From Cladosporium sp. IMV 00045 (taxonomy: Eukaryota; Ascomycota; Dothideomycetes; Cladosporiales; Cladosporiaceae): DNA of 28,042 nucleotides. This document shows, piece after piece, positions 1 through 8,998 of this stretch. Position 1 is the stretch's first letter, and each line of letters starts with the position of its first letter. The notes beneath the pieces were generated by a model that saw only the letters and a list, made by a program, of their open reading frames with translations, did no database searches and had not been told where the DNA came from. The translations under genes and the position numbers were made by a program. The stretch is from NCBI GenBank assembly GCA_001931905.2, contig MSJI02000874.1, positions 419 to 28,460 of the forward strand, written 5' to 3'.

Positions 1-1109
1 GTCTTCTCCACGTCGATGACCGCAGAGTCTAGTTCCTGCACGGCGGTCATAACGGCCGGTGCATACTCAAGCAGGTCTTCCGCGCACGCATATTCACGCA
101 GAACGCCAGACAGGTTCCCCTTCTCTGTATACTTTAACTTGATCAAACGCACCGCGACGTCGGCTCGCGCGTGAGCAAGAGCTTTGTTGACCTCGAACAT
201 GATGTCTCTGGTGTCGCAATGGTGCGACCGGCTGTTTCTGATGAACAAGACCCGTCTCTGATCCAGCGGGTGCTTCTTCAGCTTCTTCTTGCGGGTTGTG
301 ACAGTAGCCCATCCGGCCGCCGTCTGCGTTGCCGCTCGGGTTACGTTAGCCCATGTTCGCTGTGCATTTTGCGTGAACTGAGGCTGCCGTCCGTGGTCCG
401 TTGCTAGCCCTGGTTTCGCATGAGCTGTTGCTGCAGCGGCAGCGCTCTTGTTTGCCTGTTCAGATGCTTCCTGGAATTTTTGCACCAAGCGTTCGAGCAT
501 CGCATCTGCCCGCCGGTCTGATTCCGCCTGCATCTTTGCCATCGCAGCATTTAGTAATTCCGTAAGCTGAGCCTGCGCTCTGGCTAAGTTTTCCTTCATC
601 TCACTCCGCAGAGACTGCATAGCTTCTCCTGGCATTGCATGAGCTGTGGCTGTGGTTGTTGCGCCTTTGTCGGCCGGTTTGAATGTATTGTGGACCTGTT
701 GCACTAAGCGTTCGAGCAACAAATCTGTCCGCGTTTCCGCTTCCGCCTGCATCCTTGTCATCGCAGCGCTCAGAAGCTCCGTGAGTTGCGTTTGTACACT
801 GGATATGTTTTCCCTCATCTCACTTCGCAGAGATTGCATAGCTTCTCCCGAGCTACCAGTGGCGGCCGGCGCAACGAAGCCTCGACAGGCCTTCGCCATG
901 GCATTTTCGACTATTTGCAGAAAGGCATCCTCCTCGATCCTGATATCGGACTCCAAGTCTGCTTTCCTTTTCTTTGTGGTCGCCAGACCTCCGTTCTGGG
1001 ATTGCTGTTCATCCAGACTTATGATTGGCCCGGAGGCTTCCCCACACACCCCCGACCCTGGAACTTCACCCAAAGGCGCCCTCTGACCACCTTTTCTGCG
1101 GGCTGGCAT
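1..1109 (-). CDS. LINE ORF1 (gag-like nucleic-acid-binding protein), partial, 369 codons open to the window edge
   Basis: I translated this frame codon by codon from ATG at 1109 to the edge and met no stop. The product has four parts. A leader of about 60 residues comes first. Next is a basic KKRK stretch followed by DLESDIRIEED. Two tandem 73-residue copies of a charged helical segment then each begin with EAMQSLRSEM. Last is a gag-like domain with RRVLFIRNSRSHHCDTRDIM, FEVNKALAHARADVAVRLIK, EKGNLSGVLREYACAEDLL and APAVMTAVQELD. The last part matches the ORF1 core typical of fungal Tad1-clade elements, which is thought to coat element RNA and act in RNP formation. CCHC knuckles would be expected beyond the edge. 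The lack of stops or frameshifts contrasts with every other LINE copy here and suggests a young copy. Shorter open frames on both strands here are shadows. Confidence 0.82.
   Translation of the reverse strand, partial: MPARRKGGQRAPLGEVPGSGVCGEASGPIISLDEQQSQNGGLATTKKRKADLESDIRIEEDAFLQIVENAMAKACRGFVAPAATGSSGEAMQSLRSEMRENISSVQTQLTELLSAAMTRMQAEAETRTDLLLERLVQQVHNTFKPADKGATTTATAHAMPGEAMQSLRSEMKENLARAQAQLTELLNAAMAKMQAESDRRADAMLERLVQKFQEASEQANKSAAAAATAHAKPGLATDHGRQPQFTQNAQRTWANVTRAATQTAAGWATVTTRKKKLKKHPLDQRRVLFIRNSRSHHCDTRDIMFEVNKALAHARADVAVRLIKLKYTEKGNLSGVLREYACAEDLLEYAPAVMTAVQELDSAVIDVEK
408..845 (-). repeat. Tandem 219-bp in-frame duplication inside LINE ORF1
   Basis: On the minus strand two units run 845-627 and 626-408, exactly 73 codons apart. 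Both start with EAMQSLRSEM, continue through QLTELL, AAM..MQAE and LERLVQ, and end with TAHA.PG. The first reads EAMQSLRSEMRENISS and the second EAMQSLRSEMKENLAR. The units are alanine-, glutamate- and leucine-rich and look like coiled-coil segments, so the duplication would lengthen a multimerisation helix without disturbing the frame. Confidence 0.85.
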
Positions 1110-1300
1110 GCCCGCCAGCAAGGTGCCGGAGACAACGTTGGTGTGCTCTTACTCGGCTCGATCTGCGCTTTCGAATGATATAACATGTGACCTTGTCAGT
1201 GGCAAAGTCGAAAAGAGTTCCTCCCTCCTGCAGTGCTGACCTGAGATTCCGTACCGCTGTCTGACAGCTATCGCGCTGAAGCTTCAGCACGCTGTGTCTT

Positions 1301-1735
1301 TCGGCCGAGATTGATAATGCTTGCGGTCACACCACTCTCAACGCCAATAGCAGGCTTCTGGGTACAATTCTGCTTGTCCGCAAAATGGCCCTGGATGTGC
1401 CCTTCCATTGGTTCTCTGCCAGCGTTTTCTTCAGCTTCAGAGTTAACATAGTCTATACAGCCTGTCGTCGACGAGAGAACAGTTGTCGAGGCACTTAGCT
1501 GGTATTGCACCTCGACACCCTCGATGTAATCATTATAAGTCATTGTCAGGCCATCACTGCCGATCACTGCCGACCACTGCCGACACTGCCAGTCACTGCC
1601 AACTAACAATTGCTGCCGACCACTGCCGATCAACCAACTGTTATTGCGTTCATCCATTCCACCAGTTTTCCACCGCCGTCCGCGTCCAACGCTCAGCGTT
1701 GTCTTCTGTCCTATCAGAAGATTAATACTAGATTA
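1301..1735. other. No recognisable gene; contains a short minisatellite
   Basis: A 129-residue open frame on the minus strand (1657-1268) runs across the minisatellite and into the LINE leader. I recognise no family in it and do not call it as a gene. Apart from the degenerate 10-bp repeat listed separately, nothing else was identified. Confidence 0.5.
1551..1630 (+). repeat. Degenerate 10-bp tandem repeat (CACTGCCGAY)n
   Basis: CACTGCCGAT, CACTGCCGAC and shortened variants (CACTGCCAGT, CTGCCGACCA) follow one another for about 80 bp. The period is mainly 10 bp with small slips. On the other strand it reads as repeated GGCAGTG. No matching inverted copy was found nearby, so it is left as a minisatellite. 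Confidence 0.7.
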
Positions 1736-1914
1736 TGTTAAAGCTGTCCAGCTTATGACACTTCAGCCATGTTCTATACGACTTCTATAGCTTACATTGT
1801 GGAAGATAGGCAGCGCCATATTCGCCACCCACTGTTGTATATAGGTCAGGCATGCTCCCACTTGATAGACCATCAATCAATCTCTCTTCCAAAACCACAT
1901 AACTTACGTTAACA
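1736..1914 (+). mobile_element. Possible solo LTR of a Copia-like retrotransposon
   Basis: The 179-bp stretch starts TGTTAAAG and ends CGTTAACA, giving terminal TGTTAA/TTAACA inverted ends. It has a TATA-like TGTATATAGG about two-thirds of the way along, followed by a pyrimidine- and CAATCAATC-rich leader of the kind often seen downstream of the TATA box in fungal LTRs. Against this, the flanking five bases (GATTA and TACAT) do not form a target duplication, and no primer-binding site or second LTR is visible. A non-mobile promoter-like sequence is the alternative. Confidence 0.35.
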
Positions 1915-2289
1915 TACATCACTGCTCTGGCTTTTCATCATCACCTCATAATATCCTGCTCATTATATCCACTCCAGAAACCCGGCACAGCCTTGGGCTA
2001 TGAGACTTCCTACTTTCCTGTCGTCATCGCGCCTTATCTCACATCTCAAACCCCTCGGTTTACCATCGTAATCCCCTTTTCGCCAGTGCTCCGCCCAACC
2101 GTTCGACCTCGGTGCGCGAGACGCGTTGTCGGCTTGGACGAGTTAACGCGGGCGACGCGTCCTTGCCCGGCTGCGACGACAGGCGCGCGACGGCGGCCAT
2201 TGACAGATATGCCTATTCGGCACAGTATTTACTTGAGAAATGTCTTTTACTTCAGTAATATAACAAAAAAGCGGCCCCCGTTGACAGTT
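1915..2289. other. No recognisable gene
   Basis: An open frame of 102 codons at 1993-2301 runs into the LINE fragment and has no recognisable motif. A GC-rich patch at about 2100-2200 has several GCGCG/GACGCG words. Nothing else supports a feature. Confidence 0.4.
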
Positions 2290-2540
2290 GGTATTTGGTG
2301 AGATTGCCGATTGGTGCGGAGACTTCCCCACAGACTCCCGATTCTGGAACGCCACTGAGGGCGTTCCCCGCCACCTCTCCTGGCGGTAAGCATGCCCGCC
2401 AGCAAGGCCCTGGAGATGTCTGTGCGCTTACTCAGCTGAGTTTGAGCTCTCATATGATATCAACGATGACTTTGTCAGTAACAAAGTTGAGAAGACGTTT
2501 TAGCTAGATCTAGTCGCAGATACCGTACGATTCAGATTTA
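2290..2540 (-). mobile_element. LINE 5' fragment (copy 2): leader plus start of ORF1, truncated and frameshifted
   Basis: On the minus strand this aligns by eye with the leader of copy 1, sharing CGTACGG.ATCT, TGACAAAGTCA, ATATCATATGAGAGC and TTGCTGGCGGGCATG. ORF1 would begin at ATG 2393. The first residues, MLTARRGGGERP, match MPARRKGGQRAP of copy 1. A frameshift then moves the conserved SGVCGEVSAPI into another frame, and similarity stops at about 2290. It is therefore a short dead fragment in the same orientation as copy 1, about 1.2 kb from it. Confidence 0.72.
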
Positions 2541-3256
2541 TATCATACCGCAGTCGGAAAGATCGAACCAATACCCCCGCACGGAAGCTCAATCTTAGGG
2601 AACGTGTTGCGTCATTTGTATGTCAGAGAGCGCGTCATGTCCGCTTCCTAAGTGCGGATGTTGTTATTGTATCTAGTAAGCATGTCACGCGGTCCGGGTC
2701 CAAAGTCTGATGTCACGGACAAGCGTCGGTGTATGCAGTGCGTAGGTATGGTTGTCAAGCGGATCAAACACAGAGCTGTGTACAGTCTCAGTTTCATTCC
2801 AGCGGTTGCCTTAAATAACGAGACGTAACTCGAAGAGCTAAGAACAGGTTGCAAAGGAGAAGCGCAGGCGGAGCTAAATCCCGGCCTACCTGCCTTCTCA
2901 AAGGTCTCTTGCAGCGTCATAGAATCACAGATCCTGACCGTACCATAGAACCTCCCAGGTCCTAACCTCTCGGTGGGGGCTTTGCACAACCACGGAAATG
3001 GGATTTGTCTCAGTACGTACGGATCCCACAACATATTTCGCATAGTTTCATAACCATCCACTGTCCCGCCTCTGTTTCGTACTTATCAAGCCCTCACGGT
3101 CGCACAGACCTTGCCACAGTGCATCCTCGTCGTTTCGTCTCCATCGTTCGCTACGCCCAAGACCAAGTCACTCCTTTGTCCAATCTCAAGCTTCCGCCTT
3201 CGACAAAAGCACTTGGGAGGTACTATCCGCGAAGCACCGATAATTTGCACACGACA
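2541..3256. other. No recognisable gene
   Basis: A minus-strand open frame of 137 codons (3061-2648) and a plus-strand frame from 3005 cross this stretch. Neither has a recognisable domain. Part of it may be the 5' flank of the kinase-like gene that follows. Confidence 0.4.
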
Positions 3257-3923
3257 ATGTCGCCTTCGAAATCCGTCGAACTTCTTGACACCGCCGCTAC
3301 CCCTTACTCTCAAGACAATGTGAGATCCGAAGCCACGCTCGGCGAAACACGCAAACGATCAGCGTCAGCGAGCATTAACGAAAACGGCGATTCGGCGAAT
3401 CGCAGGACGTCGACGCCATCGTCTGCCCTTTTACTGCTCTGCAAGACGCGCTTGCGGGCTTTTTCGTCACGCGGGAAGACCTGAGCCGACAAAATGCCGC
3501 ATGCAGCTCACCGCCCGGAATCGCGCCTGCGTATGGATCCATTATAATGGAGACAATGTCAGTGGAAAGTGCGAAGTCGCGTTACCCACATGCCGGAGCC
3601 GATGGATTCTCAAAGAGAATAGATGCTTTCGCACTCGGGCCACTTCTATACCACCTTTGGCATGAAAACCCTCCATTTCCAGAGCTAGACGAACACGCAC
3701 AGAAGGGCTTGATCGAAGGGATATATCGGACAGGGCAGTACCCTATAGATATGAGTCGGGCGTCAAGCACCGACGCTATCATTGAAAAATGCTGGACATC
3801 AGGTTCTGAACGCACGAGTGAGATTCTTGACGACATGAAAGACCTTAGTGGAAGAGAGATAGAAAGGACACTGAGAGCATCAGTGTATGCATTGCTTGAG
3901 CGCACAGCTAAGGCAGTGAGCTT

Positions 3924-4046
3924 GTTGGTCTGGTCGCTATTGGTCTGGTCGGTCGACCGGTCGGTTTTGGTCTGGTTTGGTCTTCGATCGTTATTGGTCT
4001 GGTCTGGTTTGGTCTATACCGTTTGGTCTTATTGGTCTAGTCTATT
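3924..4046 (+). repeat. Subterminal TGGTC/TGGTCT repeat array of the hAT MITE
   Basis: TTGGTCTGGTC-type words recur at least nine times with variable short gaps (TTGGTCTGGTCG, TGGTCTGGTTTGG, TTGGTCTTATTGG). Arrays of short subterminal motifs in hAT elements commonly act as transposase binding sites. That role is inferred here from position only. Confidence 0.75.
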
Positions 4047-4587
4047 CCTTTTTGGGCCATGCAAAGGTCGATGCCGATTGGACGATTTTCAGTGCGACAA
4101 GCCCGATGGGCTCTAATCAACGACGATATATGCTACATCGACAACAAACCCTCTCAACGGCGCTCGTCACCGCCCGAACGAAGCACTTTGTGAGCTTAGG
4201 ATAGGGTGGTCGTGTGACGAATTCCGTACGATTCCGCTGAGAAACCTCAGTCAACCCGGATGGTAAGATGTCCATCTGTTTTCTTCACGTTGCACATGGG
4301 TGCAAGATTACGGCCATCGACAACTTATGCTAGTCCTCTTGAAACCTCCGTAGGTCAAGTATGTGCTTATCCAGACTGCCGAAATAAAAGACTCGCTCGT
4401 GATTGCATTCTGCTTACCAACTCATGTCTCCGATGTCGACGCTGCTTATGACGCTCGATTAAGCAGGCCATGGAAGTACTTGCACTCCACGTAGATTTCT
4501 AGTCCTCGAGAGAGGTGGAAATGACGTGTTGCGCGATCTTCAGCAACGAGATGCGACTTTTGCACGTATTACCCTTTTAGGAAGTGG

Positions 4588-4677
4588 TCGACCACTTGGT
4601 CTTGTTGGTCGAGGCTCTGATTCTTGTTGGTCTGGTTTGGTCGAGGGCCTCAGACCAGACCAGACCAGACCAACAAG
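4588..4677. repeat. Right-end TGGTC repeats and terminal hairpin of the hAT MITE
   Basis: GTTGGTC/TTGGTCT words on the plus strand (4591-4642) face CAGACCAGACCAGACC (4651-4666) across a short AGGGCCT loop. The outermost 55 bp can therefore fold into a hairpin. The left end has direct repeats rather than a hairpin, so the element's ends are asymmetric inside the shared 22-bp TIR. Confidence 0.7.
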
Positions 4678-4983
4678 CTCACTGAGCTAAGGCGTGGTTC
4701 AGAACCTGGCGACAACGCACGATGCCTCTGAGTTCATGTATGTAAAGACCAAAATACCTGACGGAACTGTGCTTGCTTCGGAATAGACGTTGGACCATTT
4801 AACAGTCTCTTTTGCACACCTGCGTCGATATAATCATCAAAGTGCAGTCGCGTGACACGGACTTAAACCGCTCACCTGGAAAAAATGCATTGTCACTTAA
4901 GAAATTGCCCTGACCGTGTTTGAAGAGATTAGAAAGGATTGTAAGCTCTCTTGTTGTCCGTAAAGGAAGTGGAAGCTGCTCAA

Positions 4984-5884
4984 GACTGGCACAACATGGG
5001 CCATCTCAAGTGAAACCCCTTCGACTATTCCGAGACTCTCTTATTGGAAGTAGAAAGGTATAACCATTCGTGAGAAGCAGGAACAGATTGCAGCCAAGAT
5101 GAGACAGCCAAAAGATAACCACAGTGCTTCCATGCAGCTTAATATGGGAGAAGGCAAGTCATCGGTGATCGCACCAATAGTTGTAGCTGCGCTGGCGGGT
5201 ACCACGCGCCTGGTACGTATCATTGTGGTAAAACCTCAAACCAAGCAGACGGCACAAATGCTGATTACCAGATTCGGCGGATTACTTGATAGGAGGTTAT
5301 TCTTCCTACCAATTTCCCGTAGCTTGCAACTCCATGAAGAGGCAGCTTATTCTATCGACCGAATGTGTTACGAATGCATGGATAGTGGTTCTTTTGGTGC
5401 AGCCAGAACGCCTACTTTTGTTCCAGCTAATGGTGCTTGACCAACATTTTTCCGGCAAATCCGCCGTCGCCAACATCCTGTTATGCACGCAAGTGTTCTT
5501 CGATGACAGATCACGGGATATCGTTAATGAAAGTGATGAGACCTTCAATGTGAAGTTTGAACTCATCCATACCATGGTCTCCCAGCTTCCAGTTGATGCT
5601 GGCCCAGACCGCTGGATACATATTGGTGAGCTTTTGCATCTTTTTAAAGAGCTTGCTGTACGAGTTGCGGAATGTCTGCCGGCATCGATCTTGACACAGA
5701 AAGATTCCTTCGGAGCATTTCCATACCTTCACATTCTAAAGCCGATGCTGGAAGACTCCTAGAGGAGCCGGTCGCAAGCAGATCTGTAAAACGGGCTTTT
5801 GAGGTTTCCTAATCGCTAGGCAGCCCCAAGTCATACGCGACTCTGTGTTCACCTACATCACCAAATGGGACCTGGTATTGCAGG
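4984..5884 (+). pseudogene. Relic of a DUF3638/DUF3645-type giant fungal protein
   Basis: Several frames in succession carry the signature of fungal proteins with DUF3638: YSETLLLEVER (about 5023-5058), ITIREKQEQIAAKM (5060-5101), QLNMGEGKSSVIAPIVVAAL (Walker-A-like GEGKSS, from 5138), RLVRIIVVKPQTKQ, GGLLDRRLFFLPISRS, LLVQPERLLLFQLM, FFDDRSRDIVNESDETFNVK and FELIHTM. After a break comes QPQVIRDSVFTYITKWD (5821-5871). Frameshifts fall near 5057 and 5388, an in-frame TGA is at 5011 and a stop follows at 5761. Intact family members are very large, of the order of thousands of residues, so only an internal piece survives. Their biochemical function is not established. No flanking transposon explains the fragment. 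Confidence 0.78.
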
Positions 5885-7429
5885 CGAAAGACTTTGGTCA
5901 AAAGCGGTTTTGTCTTCTCTACCAAGATGATGTGGCTAAGGAGCACTAGTAGCAAGTTGCGCCCGCTAACGACGACGTCTGCGGAGGCCAAGTGAGATGG
6001 GAATGCCGAGCATTCCCACGTGCCACGACTTGATTCGTCGATGGGATGGGTACACATTGTATGAAGATTCAGCCTCAGCTCCTGATCTACTGCACCATCA
6101 GAAGGTGCCTTGCACAGCTTGCTATACCAAGCCATCCATACTCCATCCGGGTCATGCAATGTGGCTCCGAAGTGCATGTCTACCCTAACGAATGAGTCAT
6201 GAGTCCCGTGTCCCGTGCCGTCCTTGTCAAGCCCGCCCCAGCCGCCGCCCACCGTAAAAGTCCAACGACAGGTGCTTCACGAGACCGACGACCGTCGCAT
6301 GATGAGGCTTGCATCCGTAACTGTAGCAGGGCTGCATACGCGCGTGCCTTGTCTCCTCACATGCCATTACAAGACATGAGCACCTGCCAACGACCCGAGC
6401 TGCAGACAACCTCTGCACCCTCTGAGCCTCCCTCCATCACCGGCTAAATTGCCGGACGTACTTCAAGAGTCGGAGCCTATACTTCAAGAGCATCGGTTGT
6501 GGTGAAGGATAATTTCCTATGGGGAGTCTGCCGAACAGCGAGAGTGGACAATGGCGATTCAGTGCATGATAGCTGCTGGCGATGCCAAGTCGTCTCTGGT
6601 CAATGTCAGGATACGGCACCACAGTCTTGCGGTCCCGCCTGGCAGAGCGCCATGACAAACCCCCACCACTGGGCTCAGCTCTTGCCATACGCGATATGTG
6701 ATCTCGTTTGGTCCGCGCGCTTTGCTGGGTCGATTGTTTGTGTTTGACCTTCATACATAATTCTCCTGATTCACTATCGGTGAAGTGACACTCTTGATCC
6801 CACTTCTACCTTGAGCCTAAGAAATGCCCATGTTCTTTTGTGCGTGCAAATGATGCTTCAGGCCAGGATGGCTGACGGCTGCCGCGTCAGACTCGAACTT
6901 GGCGTTTGTCTACTCTCCGCCAGCCCTATGGTGCACTGCGACATACTTGTCTCACGTGTACGAGAGCATTCGTTACGTCATAGCCAAGGCTTGCAGTATT
7001 CAAAAATGAATAGACTTTGATGGGCAGAACTTTGGGCTTCGTTTCTCCGAAGCGCAAGGCACATAAGGCGCGAGCGTTTCCAAGATCATGTACAAAGATT
7101 ATACGCAAGAACCATCTGCTTTTTCTACGGCGACGGCAGTGATGAGTACCAGCCGCGCCACAATCCCTTGGAAATGTCAAGGTTAGATCAAACTCCAAAG
7201 TTCACAATCCGCTGGGCTGCCAGCCGGGCAAATTCCGGTTCCGCTTGATCACCGAATCGTCATCGAACGGGCTGCTTCTTGGGAGCTTGGCTTTGATCTT
7301 GGCTGAGATAGAAGTCCTCGTCCACCCTTCTGGGCTGGAGGCTTGACCTGCCTGGCCTCTTTCTTGTGAGTCTTGGTTCTCCGTCCTGCAAATCCTTTGG
7401 AGCATTGGACAAGCGCAGAACAGCGCAGC
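5885..7429. other. About 1.5 kb with no recognisable gene
   Basis: Several open frames of 60-147 codons exist on both strands, for example 6252-5809 and 6754-6437 on the minus strand. None has a recognisable motif, consistent start context or splice structure. The first part may be decayed downstream sequence of the DUF3638 relic. The last few hundred bases are the presumed promoter and 5' leader of the exchanger gene starting at 7430; no clear TATA or CAAT element was identified. Confidence 0.45.
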
Positions 7430-8998
7430 ATGGCAGTCAATTTCTTGGCCTATGAGGAGCCTTCCAGTGAGTCGCATGTCAGATCCACAGCTGCCGCAAA
7501 CTTTAGCTAATGCTGCTTCACAGTCGTCGAGATCTTGATATTGATATCATTCTTCACTTTTCTCTCCCTGGCTGAGACCCTGTCGTCCCTCGTCATTCGC
7601 GCGGGTATCATTGGACCAATTGCTGTCGGCATTATCTATGGCGAACCGCTCGCAAACATCCTGGAGACTGCTTGGCAGGAGACTTTCCTGGCTATTGGTT
7701 ACATAGGATTAATCCTCATCATCTTCGAAGGCGGCCTCACCACCCGCATGGATCTTTTGAAGCAGAACTTCTCTCTGAGTATGATTGGCGCCTTCACCGG
7801 CGTCGTTTTCCCTATTGGCCTTTCTTACCTACTTTTGTATTTGGGCTTTGGCTTCGGAGCCGTGGAGACTTTCATCATTGGAGCTGCCCTTTCAACGACC
7901 AGTCTCGGGACGACATTTGCGGTGATCGGAGGAGCTTCCAAGGCGATCGATTTGTCGCAAACTAGAGTTGGCGCCGTACTCGTCAGCGCTGCTGTCATCG
8001 ATGATGTCTCCGGCCTGGTCATGTCGAGTATCATCGGCCAGCTGGGAGGTATTCAGGATGGGCAGGACCTTGATCTCGGCTGGCTCATCGGCAGACCCAT
8101 TCTCGCATCCGCCCTGATGGCTATATTCACTCCCATCCTATCCAAATTTGTTCTGGCGCCCTTCTTCCGCAAATTTATTGAGAATCGCTTCGCACGCTAC
8201 GACCACTCATCCAACGTTGGCTTGATGGTGCTTGTGCTGTGCGCTTTCATCTCAATCGCGGCGTACGCTGGAACAAGCATTCTGTTCGGTGCTTTCTTGG
8301 CTGGCTCGTTCTTGACGTACCTTCCGAGTAAGCATCCTGAAGGCCCATTCGTAGTACTCACCCGCGAAGAAGGCGAGCAGAATGACGATAAGAGCCCGAC
8401 ATTTGTACATACGTTCGAGCTGTACTGTGCCGATGTTCAGAAATATCTTATGGAACCCTTGTTCTTTGCTAGCATAGGCTTTGCAATTCCGTTCTTGGAT
8501 CTATGGGACGGCAAGACTGTCTGGCGCGGGATCGTTTATTCTTTGCTGATGTTGTTTGCAAAGGTAAGACAGCAGGTGGCCACGCGACCTAGTTCTCCTT
8601 TCTCTCTTCACTATCTGCGGCATTTCTTCCCACTAACATTCTCGCAGCTGGTTGTAGGAATGTGGATACCCATGTGGAATTTGTTCGGAAAAGGTGGCAA
8701 AGCAGAAAACGGCACAAGCCACTATAAGAGCGCCTTCTTGCCCGGTGTCTTGTTAGGTTCTGCGATGGTCGCGCGTGGTGAGATTGGTTTGCTTATTGTC
8801 CAGATTGGCTACAACTCGACATCCTACGTGACTGATGCTGGCCTCAACACGGCAATTTGGGCTATATTGTTCAACACTATCATCGGACCCATAGTGGTTG
8901 GATTATTGATCAAGTTCAGGGGACCGGCTCTTGCTAGCGGCCCTTGGGGAACGGTATCCACGGATGGCAAGGAAGAGCGCAGGGATTCGTGTGCTTGA
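7430..8998 (+). CDS. Na+/H+ exchanger family (monovalent cation:proton antiporter) membrane protein, 3 exons
   Basis: Exons 7430-7466, 7524-8563 and 8648-8998 give 475 residues. The first exon encodes MAVNFLAYEEPS. Splicing then makes EEPSIVEILILISFF, matching the Y-x-EPSI start of fungal members, which is why I place the start at 7430 rather than at the non-ATG opening of the large frame. About a dozen hydrophobic helices follow. IGYIGLILIIFEGGLTT and GAALSTTSLGTTFAVI are typical of the family. VIDDVSGLV carries the paired aspartates (about D172-D173) expected in the ion-binding helix, with TSILFGAFLAGSFL later. The family exchanges Na+ or K+ for H+ across plasma or endomembranes; ion and location cannot be read here. 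The 84-nt second intron is a multiple of three, so the unspliced frame reads through it. The gene appears intact, and no operon-like neighbour exists. Confidence 0.92.
7467..7523 (+). other. Intron 1 of the Na+/H+ exchanger gene (57 nt)
   Basis: Donor GTGAGT, branch-site-like GCTAATG, acceptor TTCACAG. Splicing joins A|TC into an isoleucine codon and links EEPS to IVEIL, restoring the conserved EPSI motif. Confidence 0.88.
8564..8647 (+). other. Intron 2 of the Na+/H+ exchanger gene (84 nt)
   Basis: Donor GTAAGA, branch-site-like CACTAACA, acceptor TCTCGCAG. Removing it joins LLMLFAK to LVVGMWIPMWN, a continuous membrane segment. The retained sequence would insert 28 polar residues into a helix. 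Confidence 0.9.

Larger units (their letters stand above)
1..1300 (-). mobile_element. 5' part of a Tad-type LINE (copy 1), continuing past the window edge
   Basis: Read on the minus strand, this is the 5' end of a non-LTR retrotransposon: a leader of roughly 190 bp (about 1300-1110) followed by ORF1. The leader ends in TTGCTGGCGGGCATG, where ATG is the ORF1 start. The same leader appears in two more fragments in this window (2290-2540 minus and 20280-20425 plus). All three share a block resembling GACAAGGTCAC..TTATATCATTCGA upstream of the start, so the element family is seen here three times independently. The 5' boundary is set where similarity to the other copies fades, near 1290-1300, and no target duplication could be assigned. 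The rest of the element, including the end of ORF1 and ORF2, lies outside the window. Confidence 0.75.
3914..4684. mobile_element. Non-autonomous hAT-type element (MITE), 771 bp, with perfect TIRs and 8-bp TSD
   Basis: The left end starts CAGTGAGCTTGTTGG at 3914. The right end is the exact reverse complement ending at 4684, and the match is perfect for 22 bp. Both sides are flanked by the identical octamer AGCTAAGG (3906-3913 and 4685-4692). A terminal CAGTG and an 8-bp target duplication are hallmarks of the hAT superfamily. The element has no transposase frame. Its ends are built from TGGTC/TGGTCT words: an array from 3924 to about 4046 on the left, and a hairpin CTTGTTGGTCTGGT..ACCAGACCAACAAG (4623-4677) on the right. 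The intact duplication and perfect termini imply a fairly recent, transposase-driven insertion. A hAT transposase relic lies at 19316-19999 but is not shown to be its partner. Confidence 0.88.
3257..4745 (+). pseudogene. Truncated protein-kinase-like gene, frameshifted and interrupted by a hAT MITE
   Basis: The segment at 3547-3900 reads as the C-lobe of a protein kinase: KRIDAFALGPLLYHLWHEN (the DxxxLG helix), PPFPELDEHAQ, then GQYPIDMSRASSTDAIIEKC and W. No ATP-binding loop or catalytic HRD/DFG motif is visible upstream, so the catalytic core is missing. An ATG at 3257 opens MSPSKSVELLD.., a polar N-terminal region that reaches the kinase-like frame only through a frameshift between about 3370 and 3480. 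The open frame upstream of 3547 (FTALQDALAGFFVTREDLSR) belongs with the C-lobe. After LERTAKA the frame enters the MITE at 3914. Beyond the second target duplication at 4692 the old frame resumes for about 17 codons and stops at TAA 4743. I infer that the MITE landed in an already decayed gene. Confidence 0.55.

Noticed and set aside
94..312. Minus-strand open frame of 72 codons
   Set aside because: It is in a different frame from the continuous LINE ORF1 that covers 1-1109; a shadow.
1232..1630. Possible third hAT-type element between CAGTGCTGACC and the CACTGCC repeats
   Set aside because: The ends do not match beyond CAGTG and the flanking octamers differ.
1268..1657. Minus-strand open frame of 129 codons
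   Set aside because: It spans the 10-bp minisatellite and enters the LINE leader. No recognisable domain, so not called as a gene.
5809..6252. Minus-strand open frame of 147 codons
   Set aside because: It is antisense to the end of the DUF3638 relic in its first part and shows no motif.
7535..8998. Exchanger as a single uninterrupted 487-codon frame
   Set aside because: The frame starts with a TTG and reads through an 84-nt intron with GTAAGA, CTAAC and CAG signals. The three-exon model restores conserved sequence at both places.
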